The translations under genes and the position numbers were made by a program. Below are positions 36,661-44,575 of a DNA stretch of 64,000 nt, piece by piece (within the stretch, counting starts at the first letter, position 1; every line of letters starts with the position of its first letter). Location: assembly GCF_007858975.2 (NCBI RefSeq), contig NZ_CP042220.2, positions 3,844,001 through 3,908,000 on the forward strand, in the 5' to 3' direction. Source of the DNA: Dickeya poaceiphila. Lineage in GTDB: Bacteria; Pseudomonadota; Gammaproteobacteria; Enterobacterales; Enterobacteriaceae. The notes below the pieces were generated by a model. It was given only the letters and a program-made list of their open reading frames with translations. It was not told the origin of the DNA and did not search any database.

Positions 36661-37641
36661 TTACAACCCCATCTTGACCAGTTTCGGCAGGTTAGCTTTA
36701 TCCAGGCTCTCGGTCGTGTTGCCGAGAATGGTGTGGGTCTGGCTATCCACCTTCACTTTGCCCAGGCCATCGATGGTCATGCCGTCGGTAATGACTTCCT
36801 TCTTCTGGATCATATCCGCCAGCCGCACGAACACCTCGCCCGCCGTCATCGGATTCCAGATATAGCCGCCCTTGATAGCGCCACGGTTAACCAGCGACTG
36901 GCCCTGACCGGGGCTAAACGAACCGATAACGCAGATCTGGTCAATCTTGTTGCGCGCCATGACGGCACGACCGGCACCGATGGGGCCCTGCGAACCAAAC
37001 GCGATAATGCCTTTCAGATCGGGGTATTTAGACATCAGCTCGTTGGTGGTGCGGATAGAGTCATCCAGCGATTCGCCAACGCCGAACTTATCCGCCACCA
37101 GTTCCATCTTCGGATAGTGGGCTTTCTGCCACGCCACGGCGGAATCAACCCAGGCGTTGTGCAGCGGCACCGTCAGGCTGCCGACGTAGGCGGCATATTT
37201 GCCCTCGCCTTTCATGCAGTCCGCCAGCGCTTTCATGTGGTTCTCACCGTGGGTTTTGGCGTCAACCAGCTCAAAATCCCAGTCGGCGTAATTCTGTCCC
37301 GGCGACTCGTGCACCAGCACCTTGATGCCCGCTTCCTGAGCGCGTTTCAGTACCGGCTCCAGTACTTTCGGGTCGTTCGGCACTACGCCGATGATGTCCA
37401 CCTTCTGGGCGATCAGATCTTCAATCGCGCGTACCTGTAACGCCGGGTCTGCCGAGGTCGGCCCGACCTGCCAGGCATCAATGCCGCGTTTAGCCGCTTC
37501 ACTCTTGATACCGGCCTCCATCGCGTTAAACCACGGAATGCCGCCGATTTTCACCACCACTCCCATGCGCAGCTTATCAGCGGCGTGTGCAGAAGCAGCA
37601 AACAACGTCAGCAAGGTACAGGCGAGTAAGGTCTTTTTCAT
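36661..37641 (-). CDS. Sugar-binding periplasmic protein, RbsB/LsrB-like
   Basis: This 326-residue receptor has a signal peptide (MKKTLLACTLLTLFAASAHA, then ADKLRMG) and the two-lobed fold of Peripla_BP_4 proteins: VVVKIGGIPWFNAMEAGIKSEA, EDLIAQKVDIIGVVPNDP and GIIAFGSQGPIGAGRAV. The pattern is closer to rhamnose/AI-2 binding proteins (RhaS, LsrB) than to the shorter RbsB or AlsB. The sugar is therefore uncertain. Its ATG overlaps the DeoR stop by one base (TAATG). Confidence 0.85.
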   Translation of the reverse strand: MKKTLLACTLLTLFAASAHAADKLRMGVVVKIGGIPWFNAMEAGIKSEAAKRGIDAWQVGPTSADPALQVRAIEDLIAQKVDIIGVVPNDPKVLEPVLKRAQEAGIKVLVHESPGQNYADWDFELVDAKTHGENHMKALADCMKGEGKYAAYVGSLTVPLHNAWVDSAVAWQKAHYPKMELVADKFGVGESLDDSIRTTNELMSKYPDLKGIIAFGSQGPIGAGRAVMARNKIDQICVIGSFSPGQGQSLVNRGAIKGGYIWNPMTAGEVFVRLADMIQKKEVITDGMTIDGLGKVKVDSQTHTILGNTTESLDKANLPKLVKMGL

Positions 37642-38486
37642 TATGCTTCTCCGATCGAGTTATTAATTAACTGCATGGCGGACGGACGTTGTGAACAATC
37701 GATAATATTGACGCCATTCCATGCCAGTTCCTGTTGAAGCGCTTTATCTTTCAAACTGTCGGTAATCAGAAAATCCACATCGCGGTAATGACAAATACGT
37801 GCGAACGATGGATGAGAAAATTTACTGGCGTCCATTAATAAATATTTTCTTTCCGATGCCAGCAGCATTTGTTGTTTTAAATGGGCGCTATTTTCATTGC
37901 CCTCACGTAAATAACCGTCATTCCCCAAACTGCTACAGGAAAAGAAAATCTTATTAATTAAAAACTCCTTTAATGGTTGCTCCGCCACCACACCGCTAAA
38001 ATCTTCATAGCGGTCAGAATATTCTCCACCCAGACAAATGGTGCGAATATTCCCTTTCGGTGCCAACGTTTGCACCGTGCGCAATGAATTGGTTAATACG
38101 GTTAATTCAATATCCGGCAATTGCCGCGCTAAAAACCAGCAGGTGGTGCTGCTGTCGAGCAAAATACAATCGCCGGGGCTAATAAAATCCAGCACACGTT
38201 TTGCTATTTGCATTTTCGGCGTCACATTTTCATTCATGCGCTGACGAAATGTGGCTTCCTGCTCGCTGCGTCCAGCACTTATTGTGGGTGTATTTCCCTG
38301 ACTGCGCGGGACAATAACAGCACCACCGTGACTGCGTAATAACACCCCTTTCTTTTCCAGCAGCGATAAATCTCGCCGGATAGTTTCCTGTGACACCTGG
38401 CATAACTTCACCAGTTCTGAAACCAATACACGACCATGTACGGTTAATTGCTCGACAATGCGCTGCTGACGCTCAATCGGCAACAT
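37641..38486 (-). CDS. DeoR-family repressor heading the sugar operon
   Basis: This 281-residue regulator has an N-terminal DeoR helix-turn-helix (LPIERQQRIVEQL then LCQVSQETIRRDLSLLEKKG) and a C-terminal sugar-phosphate sensor with LLDSSTTCWFLARQL. AGGAGGT about 6 bases before ATG 38486 fixes the start; a longer frame lacks any ribosome site. It is the first gene of the operon and is translationally coupled to the binding-protein gene, which implies autoregulation together with the transporter. The inducer is probably the phosphorylated sugar made by the operon's kinases. Confidence 0.9.
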   Translation of the reverse strand: MLPIERQQRIVEQLTVHGRVLVSELVKLCQVSQETIRRDLSLLEKKGVLLRSHGGAVIVPRSQGNTPTISAGRSEQEATFRQRMNENVTPKMQIAKRVLDFISPGDCILLDSSTTCWFLARQLPDIELTVLTNSLRTVQTLAPKGNIRTICLGGEYSDRYEDFSGVVAEQPLKEFLINKIFFSCSSLGNDGYLREGNENSAHLKQQMLLASERKYLLMDASKFSHPSFARICHYRDVDFLITDSLKDKALQQELAWNGVNIIDCSQRPSAMQLINNSIGEA

Positions 38487-39316
38487 GGCGACCTCCTGTG
38501 GGTATAAAGGTAATGGATAGCGGGAACACAAAATGTGCCCTGGGCAAAAGACCGGGGGAGGGAAAATGACGGGGCTGCATTCAGTGATCCTGGTGGAAAA
38601 TAAAAATGAAACTTGCATCACCAGAAGAATTAAAGGTGATGAATGTCACAAAAAGTACCGTTTTAACGGCCATTATCGTGCCTTAACATAAGCACACTAA
38701 TAAATGTATCAATAAATTAACATGACCGAATGTGACCGTTTTTGTGGATTTGACCGGTTTATGGGGAACAACACGCAGAAGGGATAAGCAAGGATACTCA
38801 GAAAGCGGAGGAAGCGCTTGCCCCCCGATAAAAGCCATGAAACTGGCAACGATGCTAAGCGATGCCATTCCACATCGGTGTTGTTGTCACGCCCCAGGAT
38901 TTGCGGCGGTAAATAGGGAAAAACGGGGGAAGCATGGGGTGTGAGCCGGAACACCATCCTCACCACAGAGAAAGGCGTGAAATGTAATGCACGTTCTTCC
39001 TGATTGAAATGTTCATATTGCGAGCATCATTCCAAAACGAGTCGCAACCTCACTGTAAATCCATACAGCCCATTTTACCTTATTAACGACTGGCATAGAG
39101 TGTGTGTGCGGCGGCAACATCCGCAGCCGGGCGTGGAACCCGAATATCTGGAGCTGAAAAACACGTTGTTTTTCAGTAAGTATCCGTAGCTCAGGCAGGG
39201 CAACCAGAAGGTTGGCCGGCCAACAGATCCGGTGTTCCAACCTTGTCTGGGCCACACCTTTAGCCTGGAACCTGAAGGCGTAGCGACATAACCATCTGGC
39301 AATGGAAGACTTAATT
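38487..39316. other. 830-bp region without a convincing gene; sugar operon promoter and a hairpin
   Basis: The left part (38487-38760) must hold the promoter of the minus-strand sugar operon; AT-rich stretches and CCGTTTT motifs at 38660-38672 and 38733-38740 could be repressor sites, but this is weak. The middle and right parts contain only short overlapping frames on both strands with no family resemblance. A strong hairpin lies at 39154-39176. Confidence 0.45.
39154..39176. repeat. Perfect 10-bp hairpin
   Basis: CTGAAAAACA (39154-39163) pairs perfectly with TGTTTTTCAG (39167-39176) around CGT. Because the right arm is T-rich it could act as a terminator for rightward transcription, though no gene is known upstream; it could equally be the end of a small RNA or a remnant of an inserted element. 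Confidence 0.6.
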
Positions 39317-39664
39317 ATGACGGACACCAACGCGACTCCCGCTGACAGCAGCATCACCCTTTTTCGTGACCTGATCGCCAGCCTGCCGTTCTACCAGTTT
39401 GATGAGGTTCAGTTGTGTGACCTTGGCGCTATCGCCGCTGAATCCGTTTCTGGTTTATGCCATGGACTCAGTGAACTTGGCGACCGGCTGCAAAATGGCG
39501 ACGGCATCGAACCCGAACAACGCTACCAGTTGGGCGCCAGTCTAAATGCCGCCGCACACCTCATCCCGGCGTTATTGGAAATCTGTGAACAGACGGAGCG
39601 ATACACACGGGCGCTACCGCAGGCGAATGAACCGATACCGCTCTACGTGGTTTACACCGCGTGA
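39317..39664 (+). CDS. Small protein of unknown function
   Basis: This 115-residue acidic, largely helical protein (MTDTNATPADSSITLFRDLI at the start, IPLYVVYTA at the end) has no signal peptide, membrane segment or motif that I recognise. ATG 39317 is preferred over ATG 39302 because GGAAG at 39304-39308 is placed as its ribosome site. Codon use looks chromosomal, which argues that it is real. It is isolated from its neighbours by non-coding stretches on both sides. Confidence 0.55.
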   Translation: MTDTNATPADSSITLFRDLIASLPFYQFDEVQLCDLGAIAAESVSGLCHGLSELGDRLQNGDGIEPEQRYQLGASLNAAAHLIPALLEICEQTERYTRALPQANEPIPLYVVYTA

Positions 39665-39928
39665 TGTAACGAATCAGGTGCTTAACTACTATCTTATGGC
39701 TGTATATAGGCACGTCACGACGGCCTGTTGTGACACCACGTCCTGTCTGGCAGCAAACACGGGTGAGCGTCTTATCGGGAAGCTCACCCTCTCTCTAACG
39801 CCACCCGTACCTGACCTATTAACCAGTAAACGTGATGCGTTGCTTTGTTCCCTGCAAACCGGGGACGTTCTCCTGCCTCGCCGGTTGTGCGGGCGTCGTC
39901 AATCGCCCGTTTGCTCTGACCATGCAGG
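39665..39928. other. Spacer between the small gene and pirin
   Basis: 264 bases with no recognised gene. Overlapping plus-strand frames here (to about 40074) run into the pirin gene on the opposite strand and look like shadows. Confidence 0.45.
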
Positions 39929-40777
39929 TCAAACCTTATCAAATTTCCCGGCATGGTAATCCGCTATCGCTTGCTGGATCTCTTCGCGCGTATTCATCAC
40001 AAATGGCCCATAAGACACGACAGGCTCGTCTATCGGCTCCGCATACCCAAACAGCAACACCGTCTCATCCGTAGCCTTGATAACAACGGTATCACCATCA
40101 TCATGCATCTCCACCAGATTCCACTGTGAAACAGGGGTACCTGCGATACCCACCGCACCACGCACCACATATAAAAACACGTTGTTTCCCTTCGGTGCGG
40201 GTAACGTCACCTCAGCATCTGATTGCAGTTGCACGACTGACATAAACACGTCGGTGAGCGACGGAATAGGACCGGTTACACCCTCATACACGCCTGAGAT
40301 CAACTGCATATCACCCCGCCCCGATGCCAACGGCACGCGGGGAATGGCATCATGTTGCAAACCGATATATCGGGGTGACGTCATCTTCAGGCGAGAGGGT
40401 AAATTCACCCACAGTTGCAGGATCTCCATTGCGCCGCCCTGGCGTTTGAACGCATCCGGCGACAATTCAGAGTGAACCAGTCCGGAACCAGCTGTCATCC
40501 ACTGAACGCCACCCGCGTTGATGATGCTTTCATGACCACCGCTGTCACGGTGCACCAGGCTGCCTTCCAGAATAAAGGTTACGGTTTCAAATCCCCGGTG
40601 AGGATGCGGCCCAAAAGGCAATCCCTGATTATTCGGTAAGTACACTTGTGGACCGTGATGGTTCAGAAACAAAAACGGGTCCACTTGTGGTACGCCCGGC
40701 CCCGGTACCGGACGGCGGGTTATCAGGTCAGCGATATCATCCCGATACGCGGCATGACAGGTTGATACAGTACGCAT
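39929..40777 (-). CDS. Pirin family protein
   Basis: This 282-residue bicupin matches pirins, some of which act as quercetin 2,3-dioxygenases or redox sensors. The metal site is visible as PFGPHPHRGFETVTFILEG (about 55-73, two His) and in GSGLVHSELSP (His and Glu, about 97-107). The C-terminal cupin is degenerate as in YhaK/YhhW-type proteins. A 5' GAGGGG element precedes ATG 40777. It is a single-gene unit upstream of the diguanylate cyclase on the same strand, with an 83-base gap. Confidence 0.9.
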   Translation of the reverse strand: MRTVSTCHAAYRDDIADLITRRPVPGPGVPQVDPFLFLNHHGPQVYLPNNQGLPFGPHPHRGFETVTFILEGSLVHRDSGGHESIINAGGVQWMTAGSGLVHSELSPDAFKRQGGAMEILQLWVNLPSRLKMTSPRYIGLQHDAIPRVPLASGRGDMQLISGVYEGVTGPIPSLTDVFMSVVQLQSDAEVTLPAPKGNNVFLYVVRGAVGIAGTPVSQWNLVEMHDDGDTVVIKATDETVLLFGYAEPIDEPVVSYGPFVMNTREEIQQAIADYHAGKFDKV

Positions 40778-40860
40778 AATCCCCTCTTTATATTGAAAAT
40801 ATTATGATGGAAATAAGTCCGATACCTACAACATGGAATAACGACCGTTTTTCGCCGCAT

Positions 40861-42300
40861 TTAGTCAGCCGTAACCGCCTGATCACGCCCCTGACGCTTG
40901 GCCTGATACAACGCGTTGTCGGCGCGCTGCATCAGGTGGTCGATGCTTTCGCCTGGATTCGACTCCGCTATGCCGCAACTAATGGTCAGATTAATCACCT
41001 GATGGCGATGCGACACCAGCGCAAAGCGGACAGCCTGACGTATCTTCTCGGCGATGTGGTGAGCCTGATGCAGCGAACAGCCTTCCAGCAGCAGCACGAA
41101 CTCTTCACCACCCCAACGGCAGGCGGCGTCTGTTTTGCGAATCGCCCGCTGCATCAATCGAGCGATTCGCACCAGTACCTGATCACCAACGTGATGCCCG
41201 TACTGGTCATTGATTTTTTTGAAGTGATCCAGATCGATCAGAATAATGGAGAAGGTACGGTGCTGCGTCGATTGTTTAATACGAAAGGTCTGAAAAATGT
41301 ATTCAAACGCCTGACGGTTTATCAGCCCGGTCAATTTATCGGTCGTTGCCATCAACTCAAGCCGCCGCTGATATGCACCAATAGTCAGCCAGATCATCAA
41401 CAACATGGTGATGCTGACAGTAATACTAATCCCGGTATTTTTCAGCAGGGTAAGCCACAGCTGTTGGTCGTGCGGCTCGCTGCTCTGCTCCACCATCAAC
41501 TTCCAACCGAACTCTGGAATAATACGGGTGTTCAGAAAGATATTTTCGTTGTTCAATGAGTACTGATAGTTACCGCCCGGCGACGTCAGGATTTGGGTTG
41601 CCAACTGTTGTAATCCCGGCTGCTGATGAATGTTCAGCGCCCGGCGAAACCCCTTGCTGTGAAGCATGACGTCGCCGTTTTCATCGATAAGATAAATGGT
41701 GCGGTTGTAGCGCTGTTCGTAATTTTCAATCAACTGGGTGACCCGTTGCACCGGCAGACCGACACCGGTAACGCCAATAAAGTTACCGTTATAATCGAAT
41801 ACCTTGTAGTTGATGAAAATATCCATCCGAGTACGGTTTTCCGGATCGACACCGATTTCAATATCGTATGGTTCGTTATCCTGTGCATTCTTAATATCGA
41901 AAAACCACTGATCTTCCGGTGATTGCTCGGAAAGCGTGTGGGTCACCTTTTCCGGATCGTAATAGCGTCGGGTATTATCGGAAACGAAAAAGGAAACCAC
42001 GGTATTAAAGCGCCGATCAATTTCCCTGAGATAACGGATCATCGCTTGCGGCTCCGTTTCGTTGGACAGCACCCAGTCTTTCACGAAGGTGTCGTGCGCC
42101 ATCAGCGATGAAATAAAAATAGGATTGAGCAGGTCACGTTGAATTTCGGAATAAACATTATCGCTGGTAAGCGGCAACGAGCTTTCTGAAATCTCGTCGA
42201 ACAGCGAGTGGCGGGCAACCTGATAACTGCTCCAACTGATCACTAAAAATGCGCTCAGCAACATGCAGGAAAACAGGATAGCCGCCCGTTTTTTGTTCAT
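40861..42300 (-). CDS. Membrane-bound diguanylate cyclase with Cache-type sensor
   Basis: This protein of about 479 residues makes cyclic di-GMP. It has a first membrane segment (AAILFSCMLLSAFLVISW), a periplasmic Cache-like sensor (about 40-280), a second membrane segment (TGISITVSITMLLMIWLTIGA) and a GGDEF domain with GGEEF active site. An RxxD inhibitory site (RKTD) sits 5 residues before it, so product inhibition is expected. The start is uncertain: ATG 42300 (MNKKRAAILF) gives a clean signal anchor, while ATG 42399 adds 33 residues; neither has a strong ribosome site. It is divergent from the biosynthetic cluster. Confidence 0.88.
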   Translation of the reverse strand: MNKKRAAILFSCMLLSAFLVISWSSYQVARHSLFDEISESSLPLTSDNVYSEIQRDLLNPIFISSLMAHDTFVKDWVLSNETEPQAMIRYLREIDRRFNTVVSFFVSDNTRRYYDPEKVTHTLSEQSPEDQWFFDIKNAQDNEPYDIEIGVDPENRTRMDIFINYKVFDYNGNFIGVTGVGLPVQRVTQLIENYEQRYNRTIYLIDENGDVMLHSKGFRRALNIHQQPGLQQLATQILTSPGGNYQYSLNNENIFLNTRIIPEFGWKLMVEQSSEPHDQQLWLTLLKNTGISITVSITMLLMIWLTIGAYQRRLELMATTDKLTGLINRQAFEYIFQTFRIKQSTQHRTFSIILIDLDHFKKINDQYGHHVGDQVLVRIARLMQRAIRKTDAACRWGGEEFVLLLEGCSLHQAHHIAEKIRQAVRFALVSHRHQVINLTISCGIAESNPGESIDHLMQRADNALYQAKRQGRDQAVTAD

Positions 42301-42399
42301 CCAATAGGTCTGGGAAATGTGAGACAAGGGCAACACCGCATCCTCTCGCTGGCGCCTGCCGACGTATTGCCGGAAAGCATTAATGCAAAATGCCGACAT

Positions 42400-42771
42400 G
42401 GTAATGAAGTTAGCCCATAACGCAACTCACCTTATGCTATCCATCACTTTTTCTGATGAAATCCTGCAAATTTCAGCGCAGATTAGGGTGGTGATATTCA
42501 TCCCCAATGCGTCTGTGCTTAGCGACCAATAATAGTAGATACGCGAATAGTGGATACGCGGCGAACACCTCGCCAGCCCCAAAAAGTTTGAAAACCATAA
42601 CCTCGCTTAGAGCAGTGTCCACATTAGGTAGCCAGGCGTACTATCAATTCCATCTTTGGGATTCATAAATGGGATTTCTTGCGTCCAGAGCAATTTCAGG
42701 CAAAAAAACAAATCCACTTCTGAGATTATACAAGTCGTCAACAAAACCATAACTTATTATAAGAGTTCAAA
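42400..42771. other. Promoter region of the biosynthetic cluster
   Basis: The 372 bases between the diguanylate cyclase and the first cluster gene contain a 15-bp tandem duplication (42531-42560), a second loose repeat (TGGGATT at about 42657 and 42670) and, from 42690 on, AT-rich sequence preceding ATG 42772. No coding frame is credible. Transcription of the cluster's first unit must start here; a regulator site could not be named. Confidence 0.5.
42531..42560. repeat. 15-bp tandem duplication upstream of the cluster
   Basis: AATAGTAGATACGCG (42531-42545) is followed directly by AATAGTGGATACGCG (42546-42560), one mismatch. It lies about 210 bases before the first cluster gene. Confidence 0.9.
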
Positions 42772-43689
42772 ATGCTTCCTCTAAACGGTTTATACAGGTT
42801 GCATGAGCGCATTTCATTAGTACCTGTTGCCGACTTAGCATCTTCCTACGATCTAAGAGCCGGGCAATGTAAAGTTTTAGAGCGTTTCTACTCTATAAAA
42901 TCAGTGGCAAAATATGTCGGCACACATAAAGAAATGCTTAATGCGGTGGTTCACGAAGTCGTAAAAAAAAACAGTTATCTTAAACAAGAAACAGGATTAC
43001 TGATTTACGCAAAAACGCAAACACACAATACTTTTTTTGATGAAAATTGGTTATCAGATATTACAAAAATGCATGGGATCGGCCACTGGGATTCAATGAC
43101 TCTGAGCCTGAATCACTGCGCCACGGCATTATCGGCAATACATTTTCTAAAAAAAACAGCAATCAGGAATAAAAAACCACTAATTCTTTTAACCGGCGAG
43201 AAGGCTTTTCATAAAGATATTAATAAATTAGATAATGGCCTACTTGCTGAGATACCTCTGGCTTTACTGTTAAATGCGGGTCAGGCGACCTGGAATATCA
43301 CTGGAAGTATGGTGAGGCATTTACCTGACTTTCATAATAACCACCAGGATAAATCGCCATCCGAACGTCGAGAATACTATTCAACCCTGGAAGACAAGTA
43401 TGCTGAGTTTTATTTGAAATCTCTGGAAAAATTCAAGTTAAGACTGGATGAAATTGACGCCATCGTGCCAGGAAACCTGGATATACCGCAATTAAAACGT
43501 GCTATGGCAAAAATTAATTTTCAGGGACATTTGTTTCTGGAAAACATACCTGAATATGGTCATGCATATTGTTCAGACATACCATTTAATTTAGCTGTAC
43601 TGCTGAAAGACTTTAATGGCAAGCGTATCCTGTGTGTCTCTATGGGAATGGGGATCACGTTATCAGGAATCTTAATTGAAAAGAGGTAA
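42772..43689 (+). CDS. KAS III-like condensing enzyme 1
   Basis: This 305-residue protein has the thiolase fold of 3-oxoacyl-ACP synthase III. The active-site Cys is kept (Cys116 in LSLNHCATALSA), followed by TGEKAFH, a motif shared with KAS proteins 2 and 3 of this cluster. At the position of the HQAN histidine it reads VPGNLD, so the His is replaced by Gly234; at the GNT position it has YGHAYCSD (His264). Loss of one His suggests acyl transfer rather than decarboxylative condensation. It is the first gene of the cluster, notably AT-rich, and lies 3 bases before a carrier-protein gene. Confidence 0.8.
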   Translation: MLPLNGLYRLHERISLVPVADLASSYDLRAGQCKVLERFYSIKSVAKYVGTHKEMLNAVVHEVVKKNSYLKQETGLLIYAKTQTHNTFFDENWLSDITKMHGIGHWDSMTLSLNHCATALSAIHFLKKTAIRNKKPLILLTGEKAFHKDINKLDNGLLAEIPLALLLNAGQATWNITGSMVRHLPDFHNNHQDKSPSERREYYSTLEDKYAEFYLKSLEKFKLRLDEIDAIVPGNLDIPQLKRAMAKINFQGHLFLENIPEYGHAYCSDIPFNLAVLLKDFNGKRILCVSMGMGITLSGILIEKR

Positions 43690-43692
43690 ACA

Positions 43693-43953
43693 ATGGAAAA
43701 TCTTCTGGTAGCGATAAATAAATCTTTAAATGAAGTCTTGTCTACATCCATCACCGTGACCGAAAGTACCGACTTCAATGATGATTTGGATCTCGACTCG
43801 GTATTATTCGTGCAGTTTTTGCTGCTGCTCGAAGATCAAATACCGGGATTAATGTTCGAACCTGATCAGATTAATCAGGATGCTTTCACCACCGTCGGAA
43901 AACTGATGGCCTGGATCAGCGAGCATCTGGACCTGGAGAGCGCCGATGCATGA
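43693..43953 (+). CDS. Acyl carrier protein 1
   Basis: This 86-residue acidic carrier has the phosphopantetheine attachment site at Ser36 in DLDLDSVLFVQFL. It looks like a stand-alone acyl/aminoacyl carrier rather than the fatty-acid AcpP (no DSLDTVE motif). Three bases separate it from KAS-like gene 1 and its end overlaps the next gene by 8 bases. It probably carries the substrate of KAS 1. Confidence 0.85.
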   Translation: MENLLVAINKSLNEVLSTSITVTESTDFNDDLDLDSVLFVQFLLLLEDQIPGLMFEPDQINQDAFTTVGKLMAWISEHLDLESADA

Positions 43954-44575
43954 TGTTCTCTTTAATGACATCTACGCACTCTTTAAAAATCAGTCCCCGA
44001 ACGAGGCGATACGGAGGTTTCGCCTCAACATGACTGAAAAGAATGTGCAAGAGCCTGCTGTTAAACTGGCTCTTATTGCAGATGTTCAGCAAAACAGCGA
44101 AACCGATCCCGTGCTGGAAGCGATGGGACTGTGTATCGAATCAGACTCGACACAAACGTATCAGACTCTCCATCGTCTTTACGGGCCGGTGTCCATTGCC
44201 GCCAGGCTTGGCCTGTTATCGAGGATACTGTCCATCAGTTGGCAGCATTTATCTTCGAGGACGAGCTTTGGGGTGAAAACCACCAAACATCAGCTTATCA
44301 AGGCCGAATTTGCTGAAATCAGCAATCAAATCGATTTCATGCTCACGCAGTGGGAGTTGCGTATCTCTCAGGATGATTATTCCGGGATAGACGAGGACCA
44401 CTGGCAAATCAGCTTTCTGACAAACAGAGCTGAAAAGTTGATGGGCGGCCACGGATATCTGCTGGGCAATAGCCACTCGCTCTCGTACTTGTCCGTCATG
44501 ATTTATAGCCTCTACGGCAAATCCGATGACGAAGAAACCCTGTTTCCCGTTGAACACATTGGTCAACCTGCATGA
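43946..44575 (+). CDS. Acyl-CoA dehydrogenase-like protein, C-terminal domain only
   Basis: This 209-residue protein resembles only the C-terminal helical domain of acyl-CoA dehydrogenases: IAARLGLLSRILSISWQHLS, SRTSFGVKTTKHQLIKAEFA and EKLMGGHGYLLGNS follow the family's order. The N-terminal helical domain and the beta domain are missing, and no EGT motif with the catalytic Glu is present. The first ~75 residues are unlike the family. The gene is intact and coupled to both neighbours, so it may be a structural partner of another dehydrogenase or have a new role. Confidence 0.65.
   Translation: MHDVLFNDIYALFKNQSPNEAIRRFRLNMTEKNVQEPAVKLALIADVQQNSETDPVLEAMGLCIESDSTQTYQTLHRLYGPVSIAARLGLLSRILSISWQHLSSRTSFGVKTTKHQLIKAEFAEISNQIDFMLTQWELRISQDDYSGIDEDHWQISFLTNRAEKLMGGHGYLLGNSHSLSYLSVMIYSLYGKSDDEETLFPVEHIGQPA

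Noticed and set aside
35149..37440. Long plus-strand frames across the sugar ABC transporter genes
   Set aside because: They are antisense shadows of well-supported ATPase and receptor genes, a GC-rich codon effect.
39004..39300. Possible tRNA or transposase remnant
   Set aside because: No cloverleaf could be folded and the short frames match no transposase motif that I know.
40804..41559. Plus-strand 251-residue frame opposite the diguanylate cyclase
   Set aside because: Antisense to the GGDEF domain; no ribosome site or known motif.
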